Of a DNA stretch of 64,000 nt, positions 52,013-60,873 are shown piece by piece; position 1 is the first letter of the stretch, and each line of letters begins with the position of its first letter. The notes under the pieces are model-generated. The model saw only the letters and a program-made list of their open reading frames with translations. It did no database searches and had not been told where the DNA came from. The translations under genes and the position numbers were made by a program. Origin of the DNA: Oscillospiraceae bacterium (lineage in GTDB: Bacteria > Bacillota > Clostridia > Oscillospirales > Ruminococcaceae); the NCBI GenBank assembly GCA_021199355.1, contig JAJQIF010000009.1, positions 62,001-126,000 on the forward strand, written 5' to 3'.

Positions 52013-52881
52013 AAAACAGTCACTTCTTCTGATGAAACAGGTTCGTAAACTCCTATGGTCGGATATTCCTTGATAAGCCTTCCGACGTGCTCTGCCACTC
52101 TCCTATACTCAAAAAGCCCGTAAACGCAGGAGCCGCTTCCTGTCATCAGGCTGTCCGAAGCGCCTAGCCTGACAAGCTCTTCTTTAAGCTCCAGAATCTC
52201 AGGATTTGCAACCGCCTTTTCGAGGTCGTTCGAGAGAAGCCCGTGGAAGCTCCCGCTGTCTATAACCGCCTTGGAAGAGTGCCCGAACGGTAGCTTCTTC
52301 TCATCAAAAAGCCTGTAAGCCTCGGGAGTGGAAATTCCGAAATCCGGCTTTTTAAGGAGCACATATCCGGTCAAGCCATTATCAATAGGCGTGAGAACTT
52401 CACCCACGCCTTCGCACAGCGCACAGCCTCCCGTAACGAGAAACGGCACATCTGCGCCAATCTTGACTGCAAGCTCACGAAGCTCGTCAAAGCTGAAATC
52501 CGTCTCAAAAAGCCGGTTCAGAAGCCTCAGGACCGTTGCGGCATCGGAAGAGCCGCCGCCCAAGCCAGCCTGAGAGGGAATATTTTTCTTAATATGTATA
52601 TCGACGCCTTCTGAAATTTCCATATGCTCCAAGAAAACTTTTGCCGCTTTGTGGCAGGTGTTTTTTTCGTCAAGAGGCATGCCCTCGGCGAATTTTCCGC
52701 CGCCCGAGAATAGCCGAATCTCGCCTGAGTCGTTTTTCTCGACAGAAATCTCATCATAAAGAGAAATCGTCTGCATGACGGAAGCTATAGAATGGTAGCC
52801 GTTCTCAAGAATCCCTGTGATATCGAGAGTCAAGTTTATCTTGGCGAAGGCTTTAGCCTTGTAAGCATTGCCCTTAAGCAT
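52009..52881 (-). CDS. ispE: 4-diphosphocytidyl-2-C-methyl-D-erythritol kinase IspE
   Basis: This 290-residue GHMP kinase has AFAKINLTLDITG, the ATP-binding loop PSQAGLGGGSSDAATVL, GADVPFLVTGGCALCEGVGE and SLMTGSGSCVYGLF. It phosphorylates CDP-methylerythritol in the MEP isoprenoid pathway. The ATG at 52881 is preferred because GAGG lies seven bases upstream; an ATG at 52887 is possible. It overlaps the aminotransferase gene by eight bases. Confidence 0.95.
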   Translation of the reverse strand: MLKGNAYKAKAFAKINLTLDITGILENGYHSIASVMQTISLYDEISVEKNDSGEIRLFSGGGKFAEGMPLDEKNTCHKAAKVFLEHMEISEGVDIHIKKNIPSQAGLGGGSSDAATVLRLLNRLFETDFSFDELRELAVKIGADVPFLVTGGCALCEGVGEVLTPIDNGLTGYVLLKKPDFGISTPEAYRLFDEKKLPFGHSSKAVIDSGSFHGLLSNDLEKAVANPEILELKEELVRLGASDSLMTGSGSCVYGLFEYRRVAEHVGRLIKEYPTIGVYEPVSSEEVTVL

Positions 52882-54052
52882 TTTCATTCCTCAGTTCTTC
52901 AAGAAACTCTTTGATTCTCGAAATTGCTTCCATCAGATGTCTCAGCGAATAGGCATAGGAAACCCTTATGTAGCCCTCGCCGCAGTTTCCGAAAGCATTT
53001 CCCGGGATGACGGCAACCCGCTTGCTGTGAAGAAGCTTGTCGCAGAACTCGTCGCTTGTCATCCCCGTCGACTTGATGGACGGGAAGACATAGAACGCAC
53101 CCTCGGGGGTGAAGCAGTTGAGCCCGAGCTCGTTGAAAGCATTGACGAGGTATCTTCTTCTGATATCGTATTCCGAAACCATGTGCCTCACGTCGTTTTC
53201 GGAGTTCGTCAGAGCCTCGATGGCGGCATACTGGCTTATGGTCGGCGAGGACATGATTCCGAACTGGTGAATCTTCAAAGCCTGCATGGTAATCTCATGC
53301 GGGGCGCACATATATCCGAGTCTCCAACCGGTCATCGCAAACGCCTTTGAGAAGCCATTGACATAGATTGTTCTTTCCTTCATGCCCTCGAGAGAAATGA
53401 TGGAAAAGTGCTTCTTTCCGTAAGTGAGCTCGCTGTAGATTTCGTCCGAAAGAACCGCAATATTCGTGTCTTTCAATACTTCCGCAATCTTCTCGAGATC
53501 CTCTTTTTCCATAATCGCCCCCGTCGGGTTGTTCGGATAGGGGAGAATAAGAAGCTTGGTTTTCGGGGTAATGGCGGCTTTTAGCTCCTCAGCCGTCAGC
53601 TTGAAGCTGTCTTCTTCTTTCGTCTCGATGATAACCGGCTTGCCGCCCGTGAGCTCAACAATCGGTTTGTAGCACACAAACGAAGGCTCCGGGATGATGA
53701 CCTCGTCGCCCTGCTCGACAATCGCACGGATAGTCAGGTCGATAGCCTCCGAACCACCAACGGTGACAATAATCTCGCTTGCCGGGTCGTAGCTGATGCC
53801 GGTGTGCTTCTCGGTGTATTCACTGATGGCTTTCCTTAAGTTCATCAGTCCAGCATTGGCGGTATAGAAGGTCTTACCACGCTCAAGAGCAACGATAGCT
53901 TCGCGCCTTATCTGCCACGGAGTGTGGAAGTCCGGTTCGCCGACGCCGAGGGAAATAACATCGTCCATTGTGGCGGCGACGTCAAAATACTTTCTTATGC
54001 CGGACGGCTTAATCTCAGCGGCGGTCTTGCCGATGAGCTTTTCGTAGTCCAT
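52874..54052 (-). CDS. Aspartate/aromatic aminotransferase-type PLP enzyme
   Basis: This 392-residue class I aminotransferase has SLGVGEPDFHTPW, GGSEAIDLTIRAIVEQGDEV, LPYPNNPTGA, SDEIYSELTYG and the PLP-lysine motif NGFSKAFAMTGWRLGY. It closely follows the DapL/AspC/PatA type; the exact amino-acid substrate is open. Its ATG shares one base with the AsnC-type gene stop upstream, so the regulator and enzyme are translated together, which suggests that the regulator senses an amino acid handled by this enzyme. Confidence 0.88.
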   Translation of the reverse strand: MDYEKLIGKTAAEIKPSGIRKYFDVAATMDDVISLGVGEPDFHTPWQIRREAIVALERGKTFYTANAGLMNLRKAISEYTEKHTGISYDPASEIIVTVGGSEAIDLTIRAIVEQGDEVIIPEPSFVCYKPIVELTGGKPVIIETKEEDSFKLTAEELKAAITPKTKLLILPYPNNPTGAIMEKEDLEKIAEVLKDTNIAVLSDEIYSELTYGKKHFSIISLEGMKERTIYVNGFSKAFAMTGWRLGYMCAPHEITMQALKIHQFGIMSSPTISQYAAIEALTNSENDVRHMVSEYDIRRRYLVNAFNELGLNCFTPEGAFYVFPSIKSTGMTSDEFCDKLLHSKRVAVIPGNAFGNCGEGYIRVSYAYSLRHLMEAISRIKEFLEELRNENA

Positions 54053-54525
54053 CAGTCTTGCCCTCTTTCGTCGCGCTCAAAATCGGCAAGGAGTATGCCG
54101 TTCTCTTTATACTTCTGCAAGAAGAAATGTGTGGAAGTGGAGACAACCCCGTCGATGGTCGCAAGCCTCTGCGCCACGAAGTTCGAAACGTCTCTTATAT
54201 TCTTGCATCTGACGGTTACGGCAAGGTCATATCCTCCCGACATCAGGGAAACGCTCTCGACCTCTTCATACTGGGAGATATAGCCCGCAATTTCGTCGTA
54301 GCCGACCTGAGCCTTCGGGGTAACCGAAAGCTCGATATATGCCGTAACGCTGTCCTTGTTGACGATGTCGTCGTCCATAATGGTGGAATAGCCCTTTATA
54401 ACGCCGGTTCTTTCGAGCTCCGCAATATCCTTTGCGACCTCTTCTTCGGTTCTGCCGAGGAGAGTAGCAAGCTCCTTGTTCGAAAGACGTGCGTTTGTTT
54501 TAAGTAAACTTAATAGCTTAGTCAT
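54052..54525 (-). CDS. Lrp/AsnC family transcriptional regulator
   Basis: This 157-residue protein has an N-terminal winged helix (LLSLLKTNARLSNKELATLLGRTEEEVAKDIAELERTGVIKGY) and a C-terminal RAM domain (YIELSVTPKAQVGYDEIAGYISQYEEVESVSLMSGGYDLAVTVRCKN). Members bind DNA as dimers to octamers and respond to amino acids. It heads the minus-strand cluster and is divergent from the ABC/DUF1854 module, whose promoter lies 120 bp away, so it could control both sides. That is inference. Confidence 0.92.
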   Translation of the reverse strand: MTKLLSLLKTNARLSNKELATLLGRTEEEVAKDIAELERTGVIKGYSTIMDDDIVNKDSVTAYIELSVTPKAQVGYDEIAGYISQYEEVESVSLMSGGYDLAVTVRCKNIRDVSNFVAQRLATIDGVVSTSTHFFLQKYKENGILLADFERDERGQD

Positions 54526-54563
54526 AGTATCACTGCCTTTGCAAAAATTAATATACAGATATC

Positions 54564-54592
54564 AGTTTATCATATTGCACGGGATAAGTCAA
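54564..54592 (-). promoter_or_regulatory. Promoter of the AsnC-type gene cluster
   Basis: On the minus strand: TTGACT (54587-54592), a 17-bp spacer and TAAACT (54564-54569), four of six bases. Confidence 0.5.
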
Positions 54593-54645
54593 TCATGCGC
54601 CACACGAAAAAGCGGATAAAAACGGCGATTTTATCTCAAAAGTCC

Positions 54646-54674
54646 TTGACAATGATGAATACTCGGTGTATAAT
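54646..54674 (+). promoter_or_regulatory. Strong sigma-A promoter of the ABC/DUF1854 module
   Basis: Consensus TTGACA (54646-54651), a 17-bp spacer and consensus TATAAT (54669-54674), 49 bp before the first ATG. Confidence 0.85.
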
Positions 54675-54723
54675 TTTGTTTCGTTAGTGAAGCATTGTGT
54701 CTGAAATATAGGAAGGTGATTTT

Positions 54724-57282
54724 ATGAAGCATTTTGACGCATTGCCCGAGCTTGTCGCAGACGAGCTCTATAAGCGTGGCGTCAATACGGAAAAGCTTCT
54801 CTATTGCGTAAAGGCTGACCTGGACGGCGAGGGGAAATACTTCGACGTCTATGTCACTTTCGACGACAAGAAGCTCTACATAATCAGCGGCTATGAGGAG
54901 TATAAGCAGGCTACTTCGAAGGAAGAGCTTGCGGAGAAGATGCGCGGCGTCCCCGGCATCAGGAAGTTCTTCAAGGCTTCTCCGATAAGAGAGATGGTCT
55001 CATACCGCGTGGAGGATTTCAAGGAATACGAAATCGCAAAGATTAAGAATATGTATGTCGACCGCCACCAGAACACCGCAAGGCTTGTTATCGGCATGCT
55101 CCGTGAAGGCGAAGTTGAGGATTTCTCCGAAATGCCCCATGGTGGACATCACGGACACCCGCCGATGGGCTCTCGTCCCGATAACGGACCTCCGATGGGA
55201 CCTCCTCCCGGCGGACCCGGAGGACCCGGTGGACCCGGAGGACCGGGCGGACCTCCTCCCGAAGGCGGCTTCGGCGGACCGAGCTTCGGTTGGTCTCCGA
55301 GCGAGTATGAGCACGACCGTGAGAATATCCTGATCGCAAGATTTTCAATCGGCTACTGCGAAAAGTTCGAGCGCTTCTGCGAGCGCCTCAACATGACCCA
55401 CAGGCACGAGGAGATAGACGACACCCTCCTTGATCAGAAGAACACCGTCTGCCCGATATGCCATCAGCCCTATCCGAACCCCAACCGTCCCGTATGCCCA
55501 CGTTGCGTCGACAAACGCTCGATATTCATGAAGCTCATGGGGTTGTTCAAGGACTTCAAGGTTGAGATTACGTTTATAATGCTGTCAATCCTTTTGTCGA
55601 ACGTCATGGCGATAATCACGCCGTGGTTCAGCTCAAAGATGCTCTATGACGACGTTCTGAGCGAAACCGGAAGGTTCTACGGTCAGGTTCTGCTGATAGT
55701 ATTACTCATGCTCTTCACGAACATCTTAAGCAAGCTGACGGGTCTTTTCTCGGGAATCGTAACGGCGAAGGTCGTTCCTCATGTAACGCATACCCTTCGG
55801 TCTAAGATTTACGCCTCGATGAACAATCTGTCGCTCCAGTTCTTCACGAGCAAGCAGACCGGTTCTCTCATGTCAAGAGTCGATCGTGACAGCAACAATG
55901 TCTATAGCTTCTTTGTTGATATCGTTCCCTACGGAATCGCAAATGTCGTAAAGATTGTCGGCATCGGCGCCATCATGATGATGCTCAGCCCGATTCTGAC
56001 TGTCGGACTTATACTTCTTTTGTTCGTCCTTCTCTTCGCCGACAACTACCTCTATAAGAAGCAGAGGAAGCTCTATCGTAAGCTTGATGTTGCGATGAGA
56101 AGCCTCAACTCGGTTCTTTCTGATGTTATGAACGGTCAGCGAGTAGTAAAATCCTTCGCAAAAGAGCAGAAGGAACGCGACCGCTACAGAAAGAAGAACC
56201 AGGACGCCTACGAGGTCAACGAGCGAATCAACAACAAGATTACCAACACCAATCCGCTTGTCTGGGGCTGTTATAACCTGTTCAGCATCGGGCTCTTCTG
56301 CCTCGGTTGCTTCCTTATTGTCATGCAGGTCGAGGTCGGCGGAACAGTATTCACCTACGGTGTACTGACCGGACTTATCTCCTACACCGGCATGCTCTAT
56401 GACCCTATCGACTTCTTCATGTGGATAGGCGACAGGTGGGCTCGGTGCGTCGATGCGGCTTCGAGAATGTTTGAAATCCTCGAATCAAAGCCGACCGTCG
56501 TCGAAGACCCGAACCCCGTTCGGCTCGAACACCTTGACGGCGATATCGAATTCAGAAACGTCTTCTTCGAGTACGAAGCGGGACACAGAATCCTTAAGAA
56601 TGTTTCCTTCAAGGTTACAGCCGGTCACATGTTCGGCATCGTCGGCAAGACGGGAGCGGGCAAGTCCACCATTATAAATCTTATGGCAAGGCTTTATGAC
56701 GTCATATCCGGCGAGATTCTCATAAACGGCGTGCCTATAAAGAAGATAGCGACTGAAGACTTAAGACGTTGCATAGGAATCGTTTCTCAGGAAACCTACA
56801 TCTTCGTCGGCTCCGTTGCGGATAATATCCGCTATGCCAGACCGAACGCCACCATGGAAGAGGTTATCGAGGCGGCAAAGTCGGCAAACGCTCACGAGTT
56901 CATCACCAAGCTTCCCGATGGCTACAACACCAAAATCGGCTCCGGCGGAGTAACTCTCTCCGGCGGCGAGAAGCAGAGAATTTCGATAGCCCGTGCCATA
57001 ATCCAAGACCCGAATATTCTTATCCTGGACGAAGCAACCGCTTCGATGGATACTCGTACCGAGCGTAAGATTCAGGTTGCAATCGACAGCCTGAAAGAGG
57101 GAAGAACCATTATATCAATCGCCCACAGACTCTCGACTCTTCGTGATGCCGACATGCTCTGCGTCATAGAGAACGGCGAGGTCAAGGAAATGGGAACCCA
57201 CGACAAGCTCATCCGCGAAAAGGGCAAATACTTCGAGCTCTATAAGCTTCAAGCCGACGCCCTCAAGTTCATCGAAGACTGA
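54724..57282 (+). CDS. ABC exporter with unusual N-terminal domain and zinc ribbon (first half-transporter)
   Basis: 852 residues. Residues 1-135 and 195-230 form a domain (YVTFDDKKLYIISGYEEYK ... LIARFSIGYCEKFERFCERLN) interrupted by a Gly/Pro/His-rich insert (139-186). A zinc ribbon follows (Cys243, 246, 258, 261). Then come six membrane helices (about 280-575) and a nucleotide-binding domain with Walker A GKTGAGKST (641-648), signature LSGGEKQR and Walker B LDEATASMD. It is the first gene of a three-gene operon with a DUF1854 protein and a second, homologous half-transporter, so a heterodimer is likely. The substrate is unknown. AGGAAGG precedes the ATG. Confidence 0.88.
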   Translation: MKHFDALPELVADELYKRGVNTEKLLYCVKADLDGEGKYFDVYVTFDDKKLYIISGYEEYKQATSKEELAEKMRGVPGIRKFFKASPIREMVSYRVEDFKEYEIAKIKNMYVDRHQNTARLVIGMLREGEVEDFSEMPHGGHHGHPPMGSRPDNGPPMGPPPGGPGGPGGPGGPGGPPPEGGFGGPSFGWSPSEYEHDRENILIARFSIGYCEKFERFCERLNMTHRHEEIDDTLLDQKNTVCPICHQPYPNPNRPVCPRCVDKRSIFMKLMGLFKDFKVEITFIMLSILLSNVMAIITPWFSSKMLYDDVLSETGRFYGQVLLIVLLMLFTNILSKLTGLFSGIVTAKVVPHVTHTLRSKIYASMNNLSLQFFTSKQTGSLMSRVDRDSNNVYSFFVDIVPYGIANVVKIVGIGAIMMMLSPILTVGLILLLFVLLFADNYLYKKQRKLYRKLDVAMRSLNSVLSDVMNGQRVVKSFAKEQKERDRYRKKNQDAYEVNERINNKITNTNPLVWGCYNLFSIGLFCLGCFLIVMQVEVGGTVFTYGVLTGLISYTGMLYDPIDFFMWIGDRWARCVDAASRMFEILESKPTVVEDPNPVRLEHLDGDIEFRNVFFEYEAGHRILKNVSFKVTAGHMFGIVGKTGAGKSTIINLMARLYDVISGEILINGVPIKKIATEDLRRCIGIVSQETYIFVGSVADNIRYARPNATMEEVIEAAKSANAHEFITKLPDGYNTKIGSGGVTLSGGEKQRISIARAIIQDPNILILDEATASMDTRTERKIQVAIDSLKEGRTIISIAHRLSTLRDADMLCVIENGEVKEMGTHDKLIREKGKYFELYKLQADALKFIED

Positions 57283-57299
57283 GAAAGGAGATATAAAAA

Positions 57300-57842
57300 A
57301 TGGCTAACAATACAGAATATGTCCCCGAAAAGTTCGAAGTGGACAGATTGGAGCTCCTTGATTGCTCAAAGCTCGACTTCTACCGCGACGATGCGGGATT
57401 CATCTCACTTAAATATGAGGGACAGGAGTATTTCAACGTCAGGCTTACAAGGCTTATGCCGTTCTACTCCGCCACCACCTACATAAGCGTCGCCTACGAC
57501 AACGAAGATAAGGAATTCAAGGAGATAGGCGTAATCAAGGACATGAAGGAGCTATCAAGCGAGCAGTACAAGCTCGTTGATGAGTACCTCGAATACAAGT
57601 ACTTCATGCCCGAGATAACGAAGGTTTATTCCATCAAGGATAACTCCCGTGGCTTTATCTTCGTCGACATCGACACCACCGCCGGAAGAAAGACCATCTG
57701 CATCCGCGACTGGTATTCAAACTTCCGCATGTTCACCGACAAGTATCTTTATGCCAACGATGTCGACGGCAACAAATACTGCTGTAACGACATAAATAAG
57801 CTTGACAAGAAGAGCTTGTCTGTTCTCGAGATTTATATCTAA
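57300..57842 (+). CDS. DUF1854 family protein
   Basis: This 180-residue protein has DUF1854 features: an N-terminal FEVDRLELLDCSKLDFYRDD, YISVAYDNEDKEFKEIGVIKDMKELSSEQYKLVDEYLEYKYFMPEI and a C-terminal IRDWYSNFRMF and IYI. DUF1854 proteins are usually encoded beside one or two ABC transporters, in some bacteria in clusters linked to cyanophycin; the function is unknown, and no cyanophycin genes lie in this window. GAAAGGAG precedes the ATG. It is between and on the same strand as the two half-transporters. Confidence 0.85.
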   Translation: MANNTEYVPEKFEVDRLELLDCSKLDFYRDDAGFISLKYEGQEYFNVRLTRLMPFYSATTYISVAYDNEDKEFKEIGVIKDMKELSSEQYKLVDEYLEYKYFMPEITKVYSIKDNSRGFIFVDIDTTAGRKTICIRDWYSNFRMFTDKYLYANDVDGNKYCCNDINKLDKKSLSVLEIYI

Positions 57843-57856
57843 AAGGGGGATTTTAT

Positions 57857-60100
57857 ACGAACCTGTTAATCTCCGCACCGGAAGGGAAGAGTCTTGACGA
57901 CTTCGTTTTCTCCCTTCCCTTTAACCTGTACGACAAGGCAGAGAAGGTCGACGGGCATATCTGCGTCACCCACGAGGATATATTCGTCTATATCGGCTCC
58001 GAAATCAAGGAGAGCTTTCCGATAAAGAAATATGAAGAGTATGCCTGCGAACAGCTTGTCGGGTGCTCGATGATGGTCGCCCGTCACGACGACATCGACG
58101 ACAAGTGCATCTGCTCCTTCACACAGGACAACTTTATCGCCTTTGCCGAGCTTTGCAAGCTCCTCAATCACTACATTACGACCGGTGATTTCATCGAGAA
58201 GAGCACCATCGACGAGCCGAAGTGCCCGAAATGCGGGCTTCCGCTCGACGGCTACACCGAGTGTCCATACTGCGCTTCAAAAGTAAAAGTATTCATGAAG
58301 ATTTTCAAGCGCATCGGTCCCTATAAAAAGGCGTTCGGGATAGCGATTCTTTGCACAATCATAACCGAGATAATCGAGGTTATAAAGCCCTACATAAACC
58401 GCCTTCTCGTAGACAACTATGTCATTCCCGTACAGGAGGGGACCCAGTCTGCAAGTGATTTCAGCATGAGCGGCTTTGCACTTCTCTGTGCGTCTCTCTT
58501 TGTGACGGTTATAATCACGACAATACTTGACCGCATCAACCTCAAGAACAGCTACTATGTTTCTTTGAACTTAGGACAGGACCTCCGTCAGGACGTTTTC
58601 GACAAGACACTCGATCTCTCGATGTCCTCGGTTTCCAAGAAGACCGCAGGAGAGCTTATCTCCCGCGTCTCAAACGATGCAAACAAAATCCAGAGCTTCA
58701 TCACCGATAACGGCAAGAACGCCGTCGTCAGGGTTCTGTCACTCGTCATCGTCGCAATAATCCTGTTCGTCATGAATTGGCGGCTTGCCTTGATGGTTGT
58801 GCTCCCGCTTCCGTTCGTTGTTATTCTTGTCAAGAAAATCGGCGACATAATGCACACATATTTCAGCCGTTCGTGGCGATTCTCGAATGCTCATTCAAGG
58901 CTTCTTCACGACACCCTGAACGGCATCCGTGTTGTCAAGTCCTGCGGAACCGAGAAAAACGAAGCCGAGAAATACGAAAAGGCTTCCGGAGCATGGGCAA
59001 AAGCCGCTTCCAAGGCGGAGGTCGTCTGGAATCTTCTGAACCCAATCTCCGACCTCGTTCTTGTAATCGGTAACTACTTCGTCGTCTTCTTCGGTGCAAG
59101 AATGGTCTTGGGACTCATGCCCCAGTGGGGATCGATGACCCTCGGCGAACTCACCCAGTTCACCTCATACGTCAGTATGCTCTACACTCCGCTTCGTTGG
59201 CTCATGCAGTTGCCGAAGTCGATAGCCGACGTTTCCGTCAGTGCCTCGAAGGTCTTCGAAATCTTAGAGGAGGAGACCGACGTCCGCGACAGCTCCGACT
59301 GTGTCGACCTCGATATCAAGGGTGACATCGAATTCGACCATGTCTACTTCGGCTATAAGGTATATAACCCCGTTCTCAAGGATATCAACTGCAAGCTCGA
59401 AAAGGGCAAGATGTACGGCATTGTAGGACATTCCGGCGTCGGAAAGTCCACTATGATAAACCTGATTCTGAGACTTTACGATGTAACCCAAGGGGAAATC
59501 AGAATTGACGGCGTCAACATCAAGGACATCTCACAGCAGAGCCTTCGCTCGCAGGTCGGCGTCGTCCTGCAGGAGACCTACCTCTTTGAGGGAAGCGTCC
59601 TCGACAATATCACCTATGCCAAGCCCGACGCCACTTTTGAAGAGGTTGTTCAGGCGGCAAAGGTTGCTCATGCTCACGAGTTCATAACTAAGCTTCCCGA
59701 CGGCTATAACACCCGTGTCGGAAGCAAGGGCTACACCCTCTCGGGCGGCGAGCGCCAGAGAATAGCCATTGCGAGAGCGATTCTCCACGACCCGAAGATT
59801 ATAATCCTTGACGAAGCAACCGCCTCACTCGACACCGAGACCGAGCGCCAGATTCAGGAGGGCTTGAACGAGCTCTGCAAGGGCAGAACGACGATAGCGA
59901 TAGCCCATCGTCTCTCGACCCTTTCCCATGCCGACCAGCTTATCGTTCTTAACAAGGGCAGACTCGCCGAAATGGGCACCCACGACGAACTCATGCGCAA
60001 GCAAGGTGTCTACTACTCCCTCGTCATGGCACAGAGACAGACAACGAAGATGAAGAAGGCGAATGTCACTACACCCGCCACCGCTTCTCAGACTGTTTGA
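57857..60100 (+). CDS. ABC exporter with N-terminal domain and zinc ribbon (second half-transporter), apparent ACG start
   Basis: About 747 residues if it starts at ACG 57857, seven bases after GGGGG; the first plain ATG is at 58070. The frame is open for 71 codons upstream of that ATG and encodes a domain homologous to that of the first half-transporter (HICVTHEDIFVYIGSEIKESF ... SFTQDNFIAFAELCKLLN), so the longer form is real. A zinc ribbon follows (about residues 123-139, CPKC/CPYC). Six membrane helices and a nucleotide-binding domain come next, with Walker A GHSGVGKST, signature LSGGERQR and Walker B LDEATASLD. CTG at 57863 is another possible start. It pairs with the product of 54724-57282. 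Confidence 0.85.
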   Translation, partial: TNLLISAPEGKSLDDFVFSLPFNLYDKAEKVDGHICVTHEDIFVYIGSEIKESFPIKKYEEYACEQLVGCSMMVARHDDIDDKCICSFTQDNFIAFAELCKLLNHYITTGDFIEKSTIDEPKCPKCGLPLDGYTECPYCASKVKVFMKIFKRIGPYKKAFGIAILCTIITEIIEVIKPYINRLLVDNYVIPVQEGTQSASDFSMSGFALLCASLFVTVIITTILDRINLKNSYYVSLNLGQDLRQDVFDKTLDLSMSSVSKKTAGELISRVSNDANKIQSFITDNGKNAVVRVLSLVIVAIILFVMNWRLALMVVLPLPFVVILVKKIGDIMHTYFSRSWRFSNAHSRLLHDTLNGIRVVKSCGTEKNEAEKYEKASGAWAKAASKAEVVWNLLNPISDLVLVIGNYFVVFFGARMVLGLMPQWGSMTLGELTQFTSYVSMLYTPLRWLMQLPKSIADVSVSASKVFEILEEETDVRDSSDCVDLDIKGDIEFDHVYFGYKVYNPVLKDINCKLEKGKMYGIVGHSGVGKSTMINLILRLYDVTQGEIRIDGVNIKDISQQSLRSQVGVVLQETYLFEGSVLDNITYAKPDATFEEVVQAAKVAHAHEFITKLPDGYNTRVGSKGYTLSGGERQRIAIARAILHDPKIIILDEATASLDTETERQIQEGLNELCKGRTTIAIAHRLSTLSHADQLIVLNKGRLAEMGTHDELMRKQGVYYSLVMAQRQTTKMKKANVTTPATASQTV

Positions 60101-60107
60101 TTAAAAA

Positions 60108-60156
60108 ACACCGCTTATTCCGAAATGCGTCCTTGCGTTTTAGGAATGAGCGGTGT
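60108..60156 (+). terminator. Large hairpin after the ABC module
   Basis: ACACCGCTTATTCC and GGAATGAGCGGTGT form a 14-bp stem with one mismatch around a 21-base loop. The right arm contains the spacer of the next promoter. No T run follows on the plus strand. Confidence 0.6.
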
Positions 60157-60161
60157 ATAAT
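60133..60161 (+). promoter_or_regulatory. Sigma-A promoter of the small-gene pair
   Basis: TTGCGT (60133-60138), a 17-bp spacer and consensus TATAAT (60156-60161), overlapping the hairpin that ends the ABC module. Confidence 0.7.
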
Positions 60162-60192
60162 ATATGTGTGAGTTTAAAAAGGAGGTTTTCTC

Positions 60193-60396
60193 ATGAGTAC
60201 GATTGAACAGACCGTTTCCATGATGCAGGCTTATAGTCCGCTTTCAGCGGACAAGATTTTGGATAAGCTGGCTATTGGGCATGAGCAAAACGATTCGGGT
60301 TTAGGAATCCCTTTCGACAAAGCAATGGAAGAAATAGGCTCACAGTTTATTCTTGAAGGGATATATGAAAATGGAAAATTATCAGTTGGCGATTGA
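60193..60396 (+). CDS. Small hypothetical protein, antitoxin-like N-terminus
   Basis: This 67-residue protein starts MSTIEQTVSMMQAYSPLSADKILDKLAIG and is supported by a strong AGGAGG. The opening recalls short antitoxin-like proteins of gut Firmicutes, but the match is weak and no toxin gene adjoins it. It is AT-richer than its neighbours, with the 3' end overlapping the next gene. Function unknown. Confidence 0.6.
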   Translation: MSTIEQTVSMMQAYSPLSADKILDKLAIGHEQNDSGLGIPFDKAMEEIGSQFILEGIYENGKLSVGD

Positions 60397-60847
60397 TGAA
60401 GTCATTTTGTACGATGGTGAAACAACGAGCTCCAATTACAAGGGCAGGCTGAAGGTCACGCTGACATCGCAGAGAATCATTATAGAAAAAGAGAATATGT
60501 TTACTAAGAAAGCTACTGAGCTTCTTGATGAGATTCCAATAAGCACTATTAAGGTTTATAACGAGGCTCCTCAGGTCAAAAGGAAAGGGCACGAGGTAGA
60601 TATTCAAACTGAATCAAAAAATCTAAAGATAGAGTTTTTCAGTTCTATCGAATCAGGTAAGTTTGAAAATAAAATCGTGGATTTAATGACTGGCACGACC
60701 GCAGGGGTCAGAACTTCTAACAAAGTAAAAGGTGCCTTGGATGTTGTTGACGATACTTTGGGGCTGAATACTCGCGAAACAGTCAAAGGAATACTTGAAA
60801 ACGGCGTAAAAGGGACGCTGATTAATGGTATTAAGCACAAAAAGTGA
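60371..60847 (+). CDS. Bacterial PH-domain-like hypothetical protein
   Basis: About 158 residues. The N-terminal half (DEVILYDGETTSSNYKGRLKVTLTSQRIIIEK) looks like a bacterial PH/GRAM-type domain. The C-terminal half (NKVKGALDVVDDTLGLNTRETVKGILENGVKGTLINGIKHKK) is helical and Gly/Lys-rich. The start is uncertain: ATG at 60365 or 60371, both overlapping the preceding gene, with GAAGGG upstream. Codon use is AT-rich compared with its neighbours, suggesting transfer. Confidence 0.65.
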   Translation: MENYQLAIDEVILYDGETTSSNYKGRLKVTLTSQRIIIEKENMFTKKATELLDEIPISTIKVYNEAPQVKRKGHEVDIQTESKNLKIEFFSSIESGKFENKIVDLMTGTTAGVRTSNKVKGALDVVDDTLGLNTRETVKGILENGVKGTLINGIKHKK

Positions 60848-60873
60848 TCTTTTAATTCATTGGAGATAATTAC

